From Methylobacterium bullatum (lineage in GTDB: Bacteria > Pseudomonadota > Alphaproteobacteria > Rhizobiales > Beijerinckiaceae), in assembly GCA_902712845.1 (NCBI GenBank), contig LR743504.1, positions 1,090,001-1,154,000 on the forward strand: a stretch of DNA of 64,000 nucleotides, in the 5' to 3' direction. Position 1 is the first letter of the stretch. Every line of letters starts with the position of its first letter. Below, piece by piece: positions 55,560 through 64,000 of this stretch. The position numbers and the translations under genes were made by a program. The notes below the pieces were generated by a model, which saw only the letters and a program-made list of their open reading frames with translations, searched no databases and had not been told where the DNA came from.

Positions 55560-56800
55560 TGACGCGGGCGGTCCAGACGGTGGGCCATGAAGAAGTCGAC
55601 CATCGCCCGTGACGCATCCGGGCCGCGTGCATCGGTGTAGCTGCCCGCCGGGTCACCGCCCGACCAGGAATGGCCGAGGCCGCGCACCACCCAGCTTTCC
55701 ACCACCACGCGATCGGATTCGTCGGCAAAGCGCGTGCGGATATAGGACAGGCCGCCGGGGCCCGTTCCCTCCGAGACGGACGGCTGCAGATCCTCGACAC
55801 CGGCCTGGATGAGAACCTGGTCGCCGTTGCGCGGATGGACGGTGCCGTCACTCTCGCCATGGACCATGATGGTCGGCACCCGCATGGTCTCCGTCAGCGG
55901 TATCGCCACGGACCCCGACGGCCCCAGACGCATGGTCGTCAGCGCGGTGGACACGTCCCCGGCGCAACCGGCGGCGAGACCCGAATGCACGCCGACGGCG
56001 GCATAGAGGTCGGGATAGGCCAGGGCGATATTGGCGGCGGCAGCGCCACCGGCCGAGAGGCCTGCAATATACACCCTGCGCGCATCGACCTTGTATTCGC
56101 TCATCACCGCGCGGGTGAGACCCGCGATGATCTCGGCCTCGCCGGAACCGCGTCCCTGGTCGCCGGGCTGGTACCAGTTCCAGCAGCGCTGACCATGTGC
56201 CCTCATGCTCTGGGCGGGATAGACGACGAGGAACCCCTCCGTCTCGGCGAGACGGTTCATGCCGGTACCAGCCGCGAAATCGTCCGGCGACTGGGTACAG
56301 CCGTGGAGCATGACGAGGAGGGGAGGCTGGGCGACCGTACTGCTCGGAACGTAGAGCTTGTAGTCGCGGGCGCCCGCGTCGTTGGCGAACGCATGCTCGG
56401 TGAAAGTCCCCTCGCCAGCGGGAGGAATCGGCACGTTGCCGTCCCGGAACAGGTTGGTGGGATCGAACCCGGAGAATCCCGACGGCGCCGATCCGGGCGC
56501 GACCACGCTCTGACCCGCCTGCCCGGATGCCGAAGTCAGCCCGAACTTCCGCGCCACCTGATCCAAAGCCTCGCGCAGATGGTCCTGCAGGCCCTCCGTC
56601 ATCGATCCGGCCGTCGGATGCGCGGGCTTTGCGGCCTCGCCGCCTCCGACTTGGACCATCCGGCCCGAAGTCTCGGCATCGTGCCGGCCAAAAAGGCCGC
56701 GCTGGATGAGATCGGCCGCTTCCTGCAGGCGGCCCGCCCCCGTCAGTTTGGTCGCTTCGACGAGATCGTCCATACGCGTCCGGTTCGGGTGATCAGCCAT
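55556..56800 (-). CDS. PHB-depolymerase-family esterase
   Basis: This alpha/beta-hydrolase esterase has 414 residues and lies in the poly-3-hydroxybutyrate depolymerase / Esterase_phb family. Nucleophile Ser249 is in GLSAGGAAAANIAL, oxyanion region in LLVMLHGCTQSPDDFA, acid in VHGESDGTVHP, and His in GLGHSWSGG. No signal peptide, and a 120-residue N-terminal helical region resembles that of intracellular or feruloyl-esterase-like members. ATG at 56800 follows a promoter region with two PhaR-like sites, which supports a PHB-cycle role. Activity on PHB is inference. Confidence 0.88.
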   Translation of the reverse strand: MADHPNRTRMDDLVEATKLTGAGRLQEAADLIQRGLFGRHDAETSGRMVQVGGGEAAKPAHPTAGSMTEGLQDHLREALDQVARKFGLTSASGQAGQSVVAPGSAPSGFSGFDPTNLFRDGNVPIPPAGEGTFTEHAFANDAGARDYKLYVPSSTVAQPPLLVMLHGCTQSPDDFAAGTGMNRLAETEGFLVVYPAQSMRAHGQRCWNWYQPGDQGRGSGEAEIIAGLTRAVMSEYKVDARRVYIAGLSAGGAAAANIALAYPDLYAAVGVHSGLAAGCAGDVSTALTTMRLGPSGSVAIPLTETMRVPTIMVHGESDGTVHPRNGDQVLIQAGVEDLQPSVSEGTGPGGLSYIRTRFADESDRVVVESWVVRGLGHSWSGGDPAGSYTDARGPDASRAMVDFFMAHRLDRPRH

Positions 56801-56930
56801 CGCATGATCGCTTTCTTGGGTGTTGGGAGAGGGGCCAACGGATCCGATCGATGCTGGATACACAGAAATCCTGCATCGACGATGGGCTGATTCGCCTCCG
56901 CGCCGACTCGATATCCAAAGATGTAAGCTG

Positions 56931-56968
56931 GTTTTATTGCAATGCAATATGTGTTTTATTGCATTGCA
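56931..56968 (-). promoter_or_regulatory. Two phased TGCAATGCAATAAAAC sites upstream of the esterase gene
   Basis: On the minus strand, two near-identical sites TGCAATGCAATAAAAC lie at 56968-56953 and 56946-56931 (first one exact; the second with the same core), exactly 22 bp apart, or two helical turns. The inner one is part of the perfect palindrome ATTGCAATGCAAT. They lie about 130-170 bp ahead of the start codon. TGC-N3-GCA sites are the type bound by PhaR/AniA. Confidence 0.55.
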
Positions 56969-56979
56969 CCTAACGGGTT

Positions 56980-57705
56980 TCACTCACCGTCGTTCTCGCT
57001 GACGTAGTCGCGCCAGATCGGGCTGGAACCGAGGGTGGCGACGAAAGCCGCGTGCTGACCAACTTCCAAAGGGTTCAAACGGTTGCGTAATCGGCGTGGT
57101 TCCGCCGGGATGGGTCCGTCGCCCGCGGCGACGACCCGGGCCGGCTCCGTGGTCTCGACCATGGCGAGGCCGAGGCTCGTCTGCTTGCCGCCGAGCAGTT
57201 CGATATAGACCTCGGCCAGGATCTGGGCGTCGAGGAGCGCCCCGTGTTTGGTGCGCCGCGTCGTATCGATCCCGTAGCGGACGCAGAGCGCATCGAGGCT
57301 GTTGGAAGCTCCGGTATGCTTGCGCCGCGCCATCTGCAGCGTGTCGACCACCGCCCCCAGGTCGATCTGCGGCGGCCCGCCTTCGCCGAGCCGGGCGAAC
57401 TCCATATTGAGGAAGCCCACATCGAAGGGTGCGTTGTGGATCACGAGGGGGGAATCGCCGCAGAAGGCGACGAAATCGTCCACGATCGCCGAGAAGACGG
57501 GTTTGTCGGCCAGAAACGCGTCGGAGAGTCCGTGGACGCCGAACGCACCCTGCGAAACGGGCCGTGTCGGATTGACGTAGCGGTGGAAGGTCACTCCCGT
57601 CTGGATGTGGTTGATGAGCTCGACGCAGCCGATCTCGATCAGCCGGTCCCCGTTCTTGGCATCCGTCCCGGTGGTCTCGGTGTCGAGGACGATCTCACGG
57701 AGCAT
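56980..57705 (-). CDS. dnaQ: DNA polymerase III epsilon subunit (3'-5' proofreading exonuclease)
   Basis: This DEDDh exonuclease proofreads for the replicative polymerase. Exo I is in REIVLDTETTGTDAKNG, Exo II in LVIHNAPFDVGFLNMEF, and Exo III in KHGALLDAQILAEVYIEL with the catalytic His before the Asp. The C-terminus (about 45 residues) should bind the alpha subunit. Start ATG at 57705; an ATG four codons upstream (57717) is possible. Head of the dnaQ-coaE-aroE-maf-PPSR order (all leftward), conserved around the alphaproteobacterial origin. Confidence 0.95.
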   Translation of the reverse strand: MLREIVLDTETTGTDAKNGDRLIEIGCVELINHIQTGVTFHRYVNPTRPVSQGAFGVHGLSDAFLADKPVFSAIVDDFVAFCGDSPLVIHNAPFDVGFLNMEFARLGEGGPPQIDLGAVVDTLQMARRKHTGASNSLDALCVRYGIDTTRRTKHGALLDAQILAEVYIELLGGKQTSLGLAMVETTEPARVVAAGDGPIPAEPRRLRNRLNPLEVGQHAAFVATLGSSPIWRDYVSENDGE

Positions 57706-57739
57706 GGTGCGGTCCATTCGAGGGATACAAAGCGATCGG

Positions 57740-58345
57740 TCAGGCCGGCCCTGCGCCGGCGAGCCGTTCAATCAGAGCGTCGACCTGATTTTCGGCGCCA
57801 GCAAGGCCAAGCCCGGTATCGATGAGGAAGTCGGCACGGGCGCGCTTGTCGGCATCGGGCATCTGCTTGGCGAGGATCGCGGCAAGCGCCACCTCGGACA
57901 TGCCGGGACGAGCCAGCACACGCTGCCGCTGAACCTCGGGATCCGCCGTCACCACCAGAACCGCATCGCATCTCGCCTCTCCGCCGGTCTCGAACAGGAG
58001 GGGGATGTCGAGGATCACCAGGGAAGCGTCGCCATGCTCGTCGAGGAAGCGCTGTTCCTCTCCCCGGACGAGGGGATGGATCGCGGCTTCCAGCCGGCCA
58101 AGAGAATCCGGCCGGCCGAGCACATGGTCCCGCAGGCGCGTGCGGTCGACGGAGCCATCCTCGGCGATGGCATCGGGGAACAGGTCTGCGATGAGGCGGG
58201 CGCCGGCTCCACCCGCCGCGTAGAGGCGCCGCACCGCCGCATCCGCGTCATGGAGTGGGATGCCGCGCCGGGCAAACATGGCGGCGGTGGTCGATTTCCC
58301 CATGCCGATGGACCCGGTGAGGCCGAGGATGAACGGCCGGGTCAT
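57740..58345 (-). CDS. coaE: Dephospho-CoA kinase
   Basis: CoaE phosphorylates dephospho-CoA, the last step in CoA synthesis. The 201-residue protein has the P-loop GLTGSIGMGKSTTA at its start, then HDADAAVRRLYAAGGAG and VILDIPLLFETG. Its start overlaps the aroE stop by 4 bp. Upstream extension in the same frame is not conserved. Confidence 0.95.
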   Translation of the reverse strand: MTRPFILGLTGSIGMGKSTTAAMFARRGIPLHDADAAVRRLYAAGGAGARLIADLFPDAIAEDGSVDRTRLRDHVLGRPDSLGRLEAAIHPLVRGEEQRFLDEHGDASLVILDIPLLFETGGEARCDAVLVVTADPEVQRQRVLARPGMSEVALAAILAKQMPDADKRARADFLIDTGLGLAGAENQVDALIERLAGAGPA

Positions 58346-59184
58346 CGCTTCGCGACTAGATCGGCGACGATGAGGGCACGCAGTTCCGGTTTGACCACGG
58401 GACGGGTCCCGAACCAGCGCTCGAAACCCGGCACGGCCTGATGCAGCAGCATGCCGAGCCCGTCGACCACGCGATGCCCTCGCGCCGCGGCTGCGGCGAG
58501 AAGCGGCGTCTTCAAGGGCGAATAGACGATATCGGCCACGGCACATTCAGCCGGCAAACGATCGAGGGCGATGTCGAGGGGCGGCTTGCCGGTCATGCCG
58601 AGGGAGGTGGTGTTGACGAGAAGCCGCGCGCGGAGGAGGGCATCATCGAGCCCGTCCCAGTCGATGGCCTCCACGCGGGTCGGGTCGAGGCCGGCAATGA
58701 CCTCGGACCGCGAGCGCGTGCGGTTGGCCACGAAGATGCGGCTCGCCGGCCGGTCGAGGAGGCCCGCGACGACGGCTCGTGCCGCCCCTCCCGCTCCGAG
58801 GATCACGACGTCTCCCGCATCCGTATCGAGCCAGTCCGCCCCGAGGGTCTCGTCGAGATGGGCGGTGAACCCGACCGCGTCGGTGTTGTCGCCCACGAGA
58901 CGGCCCTGCCCGTCGAAGGAGAGCGTGTTGACCGCGCCGATCCGCCGGGCGGACGCCGTCAGCACCTCGGCTCCGGCGAAGGCGGCTTCCTTGTGCGGCA
59001 GGGTCACGTTTCCGCCGGCGAACCCGGCAGCCTTCAGACCGCGCAGGAAGACCTCGAAATCCTCCGGCGCCACGTCGATCCGCTCGTAGGACCCGTCAAG
59101 CCCGAGGCTTGTGAGCCAGTGTCCGTGGATCATCGGCGACCGGGAATGGGCGATCGGATGACCGACGACGAAGGCTTTGATCAT
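58342..59184 (-). CDS. aroE: Shikimate dehydrogenase (NADP+)
   Basis: AroE reduces 3-dehydroshikimate to shikimate. The 280-residue protein has HSRSPMIHGHWL, the catalytic Lys in NVTLPHKEAAF, the NADP motif ILGAGGAARAVVAGL, VANRTRSRSEV and the Asp/Asn pair in VNTTSLGM. Overlaps coaE (ATGA) and follows maf after 26 bp, in one operon. Confidence 0.95.
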   Translation of the reverse strand: MIKAFVVGHPIAHSRSPMIHGHWLTSLGLDGSYERIDVAPEDFEVFLRGLKAAGFAGGNVTLPHKEAAFAGAEVLTASARRIGAVNTLSFDGQGRLVGDNTDAVGFTAHLDETLGADWLDTDAGDVVILGAGGAARAVVAGLLDRPASRIFVANRTRSRSEVIAGLDPTRVEAIDWDGLDDALLRARLLVNTTSLGMTGKPPLDIALDRLPAECAVADIVYSPLKTPLLAAAAARGHRVVDGLGMLLHQAVPGFERWFGTRPVVKPELRALIVADLVAKR

Positions 59185-59210
59185 GAAGGGGTCTCGCGGG
59201 ACGTTCGGGA

Positions 59211-59825
59211 TCAGAAAGCAAGGCAGCCATGGCCGCGCAACCGGTTGAGCAATCCGGTCAGCGGCAGGCCGAGGATCGTGGCGTGGGCGCCCTCGATGTC
59301 CGCGAACAGATGAATACCGAGGCCTTCCAGCTGGTATCCGCCCACCGTACCGGTGACGCGATCATGCCCGGCAATCGCCAGATAGGTGTCGATGGCGGAC
59401 GCGCTCAGATCCCGCATGGTCAGACGGGCCTCGTCGTGGAGGAGATTCGGCTCCCGTCCCGGGACGATGAGGGCGGCGGCGGAATGCAGGGAATGCGTCC
59501 TGTTGGAGAGCCGGCTCAATTGGTGTCGCGCAGCATCAAGCGAGGCGGATTTGTGGAACACCTCCCCCTCGCAGGCGAGAACTTGATCCGCGGCCAGGAC
59601 GATCCGGTCTCGGGCCTTTTCCGCGACCGCCCGTGCCTTGGCCAGGGCCAGCCGGCGGGCGAGATCGGCGGGGGCGAGGGGGCCTGAATCGGCCTCGATG
59701 CCACGCTCGTCGACATTCGGGACCACGACCTCCACATCGAGGCCGGCGGCTTCGAGGAGATGCCTGCGCGTCGGCGAGCCGGAGGCGAGGACGAGCGGGC
59801 GTTCGGACAACCAGAGACGGGTCAT
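59211..59825 (-). CDS. Maf-family nucleotide pyrophosphatase
   Basis: This Maf-like protein of 204 residues is a house-cleaning NTP pyrophosphatase or septum-related protein. The signature is LASGSPTRRHLLEAAGL, with VDERGIE, LAADQVLACEG and ITGTVGGYQLEGLG-type end segments. ATG at 59825 fits the family start; an ATG at 59849 adds 8 residues and nearly abuts the PPSR stop. Confidence 0.92.
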   Translation of the reverse strand: MTRLWLSERPLVLASGSPTRRHLLEAAGLDVEVVVPNVDERGIEADSGPLAPADLARRLALAKARAVAEKARDRIVLAADQVLACEGEVFHKSASLDAARHQLSRLSNRTHSLHSAAALIVPGREPNLLHDEARLTMRDLSASAIDTYLAIAGHDRVTGTVGGYQLEGLGIHLFADIEGAHATILGLPLTGLLNRLRGHGCLAF

Positions 59826-59845
59826 GACGGATCTTGCTTCGCGTT

Positions 59846-60676
59846 TCACGCCACGATGAACTTGAGCCGATGCTCGCGGTGGAGATCGAGGATCGCGGCG
59901 GCGGTCTCCTCGATGGACCGCCTCGTGACGTCGATGGTTGGCCAGCGATGCCGGTTGCAGAGTTTCCGGCAGGCGGCGATCTCGTCCGCGACCGCATCGC
60001 GATCGACATAGAGCGAGGTGTCGTCGGCCTTCAGGCTCAGCAGGCGGTTCTGCCGGATCTGCACGATCCGCTCTGGAGACGCGAGGAGGCCGACCACGAG
60101 GGGCTTGCGGGCGTTCTCGAGATTGGGCGGCACCGGCATACCCGGCACGAGGGGGAAATTCGCGGTCTTCAGCCCACGATTGGCGAGATAGATCGCCGTC
60201 GGGGTTTTCGAGGTGCGGCTGACGCCCACGAGGATCACGTCGGATTCGTCGATGTCGAAGGGCAGGTTGCCGTCGTCATGGGCGAGGGTGAAGTTCATCG
60301 CGTCGATGCGCTTGAAATACTCGGCGTTCAGCATGTGCTGTGCCCCCGGCCGGGCCGTCGTCTCCGCGCCGAGATAGGATTGTAGCAGGGCGTGGACCGG
60401 CTGGAGCACGGAGAGGCAGGGCGACCCGGTCTCGCGACAGGCCGCTTCCAGACGCTCGGTCAGGTCGTGCCCGACGAGGGTGTAGAGGACGAGGCCCGGC
60501 GCCGCCTCGATCTCGGAAATCACCCGTTCCAGCTGAGCCGAGGACCGCACCAGCGGATAGACATGCTCGATGGCCGAGACGCCCTCGTACTGAGCAGCAG
60601 CGGCGCGACCCACATTGATGAGGGTCTCACCAGTGGAATCCGACACGAGATGGAGGTGGAAGTAGCTGCGACTCAT
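59846..60676 (-). CDS. Pyruvate, phosphate dikinase regulatory protein (PPSR family, DUF299)
   Basis: This bifunctional kinase/phosphorylase controls PEP synthase or pyruvate phosphate dikinase by ADP-dependent phosphorylation. The 276-residue protein has [15 protein letters not shown] at the start, the P-loop [18 protein letters not shown], and the dual-function [16 protein letters not shown] region. It corresponds to RP001 of Rickettsia prowazekii, the gene that borders the replication origin opposite hemE. Divergent from hemE with 604 bp between the start codons used here. Confidence 0.93.
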   Translation of the reverse strand: MSRSYFHLHLVSDSTGETLINVGRAAAAQYEGVSAIEHVYPLVRSSAQLERVISEIEAAPGLVLYTLVGHDLTERLEAACRETGSPCLSVLQPVHALLQSYLGAETTARPGAQHMLNAEYFKRIDAMNFTLAHDDGNLPFDIDESDVILVGVSRTSKTPTAIYLANRGLKTANFPLVPGMPVPPNLENARKPLVVGLLASPERIVQIRQNRLLSLKADDTSLYVDRDAVADEIAACRKLCNRHRWPTIDVTRRSIEETAAAILDLHREHRLKFIVA

Positions 60677-61259
60677 CGGAAATTCCCACCCCAGGCCAGC
60701 GGACGGGCGTGAGGGATCTCCGGGTTATCCACCACACCTGACGGCTGGAGTCGACAGGTGGGGATAAAGCACCCCTGTCCGGGCCGGCGGCGGAACCTTC
60801 CCCCGCGTTGTCGACTCTCGCGTCAACATGCAGACCAACGGCCCTCGTCCCGATCCCAGTTTGGGAGATTCAGGGAGGGTTCGGGCACGGGGGACCCGTC
60901 ACGGCGCGCAAGTCTCTGATCAGACTGCCCGTTCTCGAAAGTTAGCGCGAACCCGTTAAAGCCCCGTTAACGGCGGTGGCGCGGGGATGGGGTGTGGACA
61001 AGTTCGCGGTCCCGTCATCCCCCGTCTAAAAGAAAAAACAGAGTCCTAGAATCTCTCTTTTCTTATTAGATAGACGGGACGGGGACAGGGATTTCCGGCC
61101 ACCCTCAGAGGCTCTCGCAGGGAACAGGGCTTTCGGAAGTGGGCATCGGAGAAGCGGGAACGTCCTGCGGTAAAACAACGTCCCTCGGCAAAAGATCTTC
61201 CCGAGAAGGGGCAGGGACGTCATAGCTCTGTTCCAAGGGAAGGGTCTCTTCCCATCAGG
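60677..61259. other. Candidate chromosomal replication origin (oriC)
   Basis: This gene-free 583-bp region lies between the PPSR (RP001) and hemE homologues, the location of the Caulobacter and Rickettsia origins. DnaA-box-like 9-mers are TTATCCACC (60725-60733), TTATCCCCA (minus, 60759-60767) and TTGTCCACA (minus, 60993-61001). A perfect CtrA-type site TTAA-N7-TTAA is at 60956-60970. An AT-rich tract (61027-61073), very unusual in this genome, lies within the inverted arms CCCGTCTA and TAGACGGG (61021-61078) and could be the unwinding element. The DnaA boxes are near-consensus, not perfect. Confidence 0.62.
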
Positions 61260-61280
61260 ATGGACCGGGCGGATACGCGC

Positions 61281-62351
61281 ATGACTCCACGTGACGGCAC
61301 CGATCGTGCGCTGCTTCAGGTTCTCGACGGTAAGCCGTCCCGGATTCCTCCCGCCTGGATGATGCGGCAGGCCGGGCGCTACCTTCCGGAGTATCGCGAG
61401 GTCAGAGCCAAGGCCGGCTCCTTCCTCGACCTCTGCTACAATCCGGACTTCGCCACCGAAGTGACCCTGCAGCCGATCCGGCGGTTCGGCTTCGACGCGG
61501 CGATCCTCTTCTCCGACATCCTCGTGGTGCCGGACGCCCTCGGGCAGAATGTCCGCTTCGTGGAAGGGGAAGGCCCGCGTCTCGACCCGGTTCACGGCCG
61601 AGACGAATTCGCTCGCCTGAAACAGGCCGACGATCCGAGCATTTTCCAGCATCTGGAGCCGGTCTTCGAGACCGTCCGGCGCCTGCGCTCCGAGTTGCCG
61701 GCCGAGACGACGCTTCTCGGGTTCTGCGGCGGTCCCTGGACGGTGGCGAGCTACATGATCGGTGGGCGCGGCACGCCCGACCTCGCTCCGGCCCGCGCGC
61801 TCGCCGATACCGAGACCACCCTGGTGGAAGCACTCATCGACCGCCTGGTGTCGGTGCAGATCGAGTACCTCTCGCGCCAGCTCGAAGCCGGCGCCGATGC
61901 GGTCCAGATCTTCGAATCCCATGCAGGCTCGCTGCCCCGGGCGCCAGGGGCGACGGCGGACGCGCTGAAACATTGGAGCTTTTCCCCCATCGCCCGCATC
62001 GTCGATGGGGTCAGGGCGCGCGTACCGGGCGCAAAGATCATCGTCTTCGCCCGGGGCTCGGGCCTCGAAGGCCATGCCCGCGTGATGGCGGAGACCGGTG
62101 CGGACGCCGTCGGTGTCGATTGGAGCGTCGACCTGAAGGCCCTGCGCGGTGCCGTCACGCCGCGCACGGTGACCCAGGGCAACATCCACCCCGAAACGCT
62201 GATCGAGGGCGGTGAGGCCCTCGACTCGGCCGTGGACGGGGTGCTCGAGGCGACGGAAGGGCTGCCGCACATCTTCAACCTCGGCCACGGCATCACCCCA
62301 CAGACGCCGATCGCCCATGTGGAGCGGATGCTCGCCAGATTGCGGCGCTGA
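61281..62351 (+). CDS. hemE: Uroporphyrinogen decarboxylase
   Basis: HemE removes four carboxyls from uroporphyrinogen III to make coproporphyrinogen III. The 356-residue protein starts with the family pattern [20 protein letters not shown] and AGRYLPEYR, and has [18 protein letters not shown] and [17 protein letters not shown] prefer the ATG at 61281 for the family-like N-terminus and GGCGGA spacing; an ATG at 61260 adds 7 residues. hemJ follows 9 bp downstream, one operon for tetrapyrrole synthesis. Confidence 0.96.
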   Translation: MTPRDGTDRALLQVLDGKPSRIPPAWMMRQAGRYLPEYREVRAKAGSFLDLCYNPDFATEVTLQPIRRFGFDAAILFSDILVVPDALGQNVRFVEGEGPRLDPVHGRDEFARLKQADDPSIFQHLEPVFETVRRLRSELPAETTLLGFCGGPWTVASYMIGGRGTPDLAPARALADTETTLVEALIDRLVSVQIEYLSRQLEAGADAVQIFESHAGSLPRAPGATADALKHWSFSPIARIVDGVRARVPGAKIIVFARGSGLEGHARVMAETGADAVGVDWSVDLKALRGAVTPRTVTQGNIHPETLIEGGEALDSAVDGVLEATEGLPHIFNLGHGITPQTPIAHVERMLARLRR

Positions 62352-62360
62352 CCCCAGACC

Positions 62361-62813
62361 ATGGCCGACACGCTCTATCCCTGGATCAAGGCGATCCACG
62401 TCATTGCGGTGATCTCCTGGATGGCGGGGCTGCTCTACCTGCCGCGCCTCTTCGTCTATCACGCGTCCCTGCCCGAGGGCGCAGCCTCCTCCGCGCAGTC
62501 CGAGACGTTCAAGGTCATGGAACGACGCCTGATGAAGGCGATCATGAACCCGGCCATGATCGTCACCTGGCTGCTCGGCCTGTTCCTCGCTTGGCAGAGC
62601 GGGTTCTATGCCGCCGGCTGGATGCAGGCGAAATTCGCCCTGGTGCTCGCTATGAGCGGCTGTCATGGCTGGTTCTCGCGGATGGTCAAGGACTTTGCCG
62701 CCGACCGGAACGGCCGGACCCACCGCTTCTACCGCATGGTCAACGAGGTGCCGACGCTCCTCATGGTGGCCATCGTCATCCTCGTCATCGTCAAGCCGGG
62801 ATTCGGGTCATGA
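62361..62813 (+). CDS. hemJ: Protoporphyrinogen IX oxidase, HemJ type
   Basis: HemJ oxidises protoporphyrinogen IX to protoporphyrin IX and replaces HemG/HemY in most alphaproteobacteria. The 150-residue membrane protein has four helices. The conserved His and Lys are in WIKAIHVIAVISWMAGLLYL and a His in LFVYHAS; later KFALVLAMSGCHGWFS and NEVPTLLMVAIVILVIV. It follows hemE by 9 bp and ends overlapping the next start (ATGA). In many relatives rho follows; here it does not. Confidence 0.94.
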   Translation: MADTLYPWIKAIHVIAVISWMAGLLYLPRLFVYHASLPEGAASSAQSETFKVMERRLMKAIMNPAMIVTWLLGLFLAWQSGFYAAGWMQAKFALVLAMSGCHGWFSRMVKDFAADRNGRTHRFYRMVNEVPTLLMVAIVILVIVKPGFGS

Positions 62814-63166
62814 TCGCATCGCATCGCTTCCGGGTCTGGTGGGGTGCCGCCGCACTGCTGGTGGCCGCATCCGGCGCCGAGGCCGCCAGCTTCCCCTGCG
62901 AGAAGGCGGAGACGCCCGACGAGACAGCAATCTGCGGCCATCTCCCCCTCAACGATTTGGATGTGGAGATGGCGGTCCGGTTCGAGATCCTGCGCGGGCT
63001 GCTGCCCATGGGCGGAAACGCCAAGCTGCGCGACGACCAGGAAGCCTGGCTGCAGGAACGGCGCAGCTGCGCGGCGGACGTCACGTGCCTGATCAAGGCT
63101 TACGAGGCCCGCCTGAAGACCCTGCGCGGCGTCTTTTCGGAGTTCGCCAAGCAGGGGCCGCTGTAG
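62810..63166 (+). CDS. Exported protein resembling the LprI/DUF1311 lysozyme-inhibitor group
   Basis: This 118-residue protein has a signal peptide (VWWGAAALLVAASGAEAA). The mature domain carries Cys residues in FPCEKAETPDETAICG and RRSCAADVTCLIKAYEARLK, a four-Cys layout and an ETAIC-type start typical of DUF1311/LprI-like proteins. WLQERRSCAADVTCL is the family-like core. The role may be lysozyme inhibition, but this is by family resemblance only. Starts in an ATGA overlap with hemJ. Confidence 0.72.
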   Translation: MIASHRFRVWWGAAALLVAASGAEAASFPCEKAETPDETAICGHLPLNDLDVEMAVRFEILRGLLPMGGNAKLRDDQEAWLQERRSCAADVTCLIKAYEARLKTLRGVFSEFAKQGPL

Positions 63167-63186
63167 GAAGCAGGCCCCACAGAGGT

Positions 63187-64000
63187 TCAGCCCAGCCGCG
63201 TGAGCAGCCGGTCGATCAGCGGGTTGTCCGGGCCGAACGCGTAGTCGATGCGCCTGACGCTGACCGCGCTCGCTCCCGATTTCACGAGATCGTCCACGAG
63301 GTCGAACGTGGCGTCCACCGGGCAGTGGAGCACGATCTCGGCGCTCCGGGTCTCCGGCACGCCGTAGGGCAGCTGCGCATCGTGCAGTGCGCTGATCCCG
63401 GCGAGGTCCAGATCGCCGTCGGCCGGCATCGCCGCGCGGATCTCGCGGGTGAGGCGCGCGCGCTCCTCCGCCGCGATCCGGCCGAGCACGGTGCGCAGGG
63501 CCTTCTTCTGGCTCTGGCCCCAGGGGGCGGTCAGCGAAGCGACGAGATTGGCCTCCGAGCGCAGGATGATGCCGTCGTCGAGGATCTTGAGGGCGTTGGC
63601 CGCGAGCGTCGCCCCCGTGGTGGTGATGTCGACGATGATCTCCGCCGAGCCCGAGGCGGGGGCGCCTTCCGTGGCGCCGAGGCTCTCGACGATGCGGTAA
63701 TCGGCCACCCCGTGCTCGGCGAAGAAGCGCCGGGTCAGGTTCACGTATTTCGTGGCGATGCGCAGGCGGCGCCCGTGGCGGATGCGCAGTTCGGCCGCGA
63801 CCTCGTCGAGATCGGTCATGGCGCGGACGTCGATCCAGGCCTGCGGCACCGCGACGACGACGGTGGCCTGACCGAAGCCCAGCGGCGTCAGCAACTCGAC
63901 CTGGCCGCGCGCATCGGGAAGGCTTTCGCGGATCAGATCCTCGCCGGTGACGCCGAGATGGGCGCTGCCGCTGGCGAGCTGGTTGGCGATCTCGGAAGCC
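63187..64000 (-). CDS. hisG: ATP phosphoribosyltransferase (partial, 5' end outside window)
   Basis: HisG catalyses the first step of histidine synthesis, ATP plus PRPP. The visible 270 codons cover the part after the first residues: [56 protein letters not shown] and the PRPP-binding [20 protein letters not shown], then the C-terminus to RLLTRLG. The gene starts beyond the right edge. Usual length is about 325 residues in this group, so around 50 are missing here. hisZ would be expected upstream. Confidence 0.93.
   Translation of the reverse strand, partial: ASEIANQLASGSAHLGVTGEDLIRESLPDARGQVELLTPLGFGQATVVVAVPQAWIDVRAMTDLDEVAAELRIRHGRRLRIATKYVNLTRRFFAEHGVADYRIVESLGATEGAPASGSAEIIVDITTTGATLAANALKILDDGIILRSEANLVASLTAPWGQSQKKALRTVLGRIAAEERARLTREIRAAMPADGDLDLAGISALHDAQLPYGVPETRSAEIVLHCPVDATFDLVDDLVKSGASAVSVRRIDYAFGPDNPLIDRLLTRLG

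Noticed and set aside
61026..62723. 565-codon frame antisense to hemE and hemJ
   Set aside because: Shadow of hemE/hemJ, and it extends into the origin-like gap.

Overview
The window is high-GC chromosomal DNA of an alphaproteobacterium, most likely Methylobacterium/Methylorubrum or a close relative in Hyphomicrobiales. The evidence is alphaproteobacterial marker families (DUF2948, UPF0262, HemJ, ALAS-type HemA, a NepR-like protein, the PPSR-type regulator), a conserved hisD-UPF0262-phosphatase block, and the dnaQ-coaE-aroE-maf-PPSR // hemE-hemJ neighbourhood. That last block flanks the replication origin in Caulobacter and Rickettsia. No rRNA, tRNA, CRISPR array, transposase or phage gene was recognised. 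Genus is an inference; nothing here fixes the species.

Layout. 0-6.5 kb: zapE; a two-subunit periplasmic molybdenum hydroxylase (IorA/IorB type) ending in a strong terminator; a divergent metal-responsive pair (CDF efflux transporter and MerR regulator) around a textbook MerR operator. 6.5-14.2 kb: small hypotheticals, an orphan NepR-like anti-sigma protein, then the sulfate ABC operon sbp-cysT-cysW-cysA, interrupted by a nested palindrome of about 220 bp, followed by DUF4337 and PsiE-family membrane proteins. 14.2-20.2 kb: sdaA, a stand-alone BLUF photoreceptor, tex, and a secreted NHL beta-propeller. 20.2-23.4 kb: an island of relaxed codon use with two coupled genes for unfamiliar exported proteins, the best candidate here for an undescribed system. 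23.4-31 kb: a TonB-dependent receptor under a cobalamin riboswitch, a catalase-family protein, and divergent opgD/opgH for periplasmic glucan.

31-47 kb: an FtrA-like regulator divergent from a rhodanese, a decayed acetyltransferase gene, a gamma-synthase-like PLP enzyme, a toxin-antitoxin pair coupled to tspO, hemA, murA with a tiny conserved upstream gene, DUF2948-hisD-UPF0262-LMW phosphatase, an NlpC/P60 hydrolase, an SDR, MgtC, and a haloacetate-dehalogenase homologue with an apparent 11-residue deletion. 47-54 kb: one tightly overlapping operon moxR-DUF58-DUF4381-VWA-VWA-TPR-BatD, related to mxaRSACKL but without methanol dehydrogenase genes; a multi-hairpin repeat sits at the front of its last gene. 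54-57 kb: panC and a PHB-depolymerase-family esterase with two TGCAATGCAATAAAAC sites upstream. 57-64 kb: dnaQ, coaE, aroE, maf, PPSR, a 0.6-kb gene-free region with origin-like motifs, hemE, hemJ, a small exported protein, and the 3' part of hisG running off the end.

The genes are mostly housekeeping: tetrapyrrole (hemA, hemE, hemJ, tspO), histidine, shikimate, CoA and cell-wall steps, sulfate uptake and envelope functions. Accessory signals are the 20.2-23.4 kb island, the toxin-antitoxin pair, the acetyltransferase pseudogene and several families of intergenic palindromes. Starts were chosen by eye from Shine-Dalgarno spacing, overlap with neighbours and domain boundaries; many could shift by a few codons.
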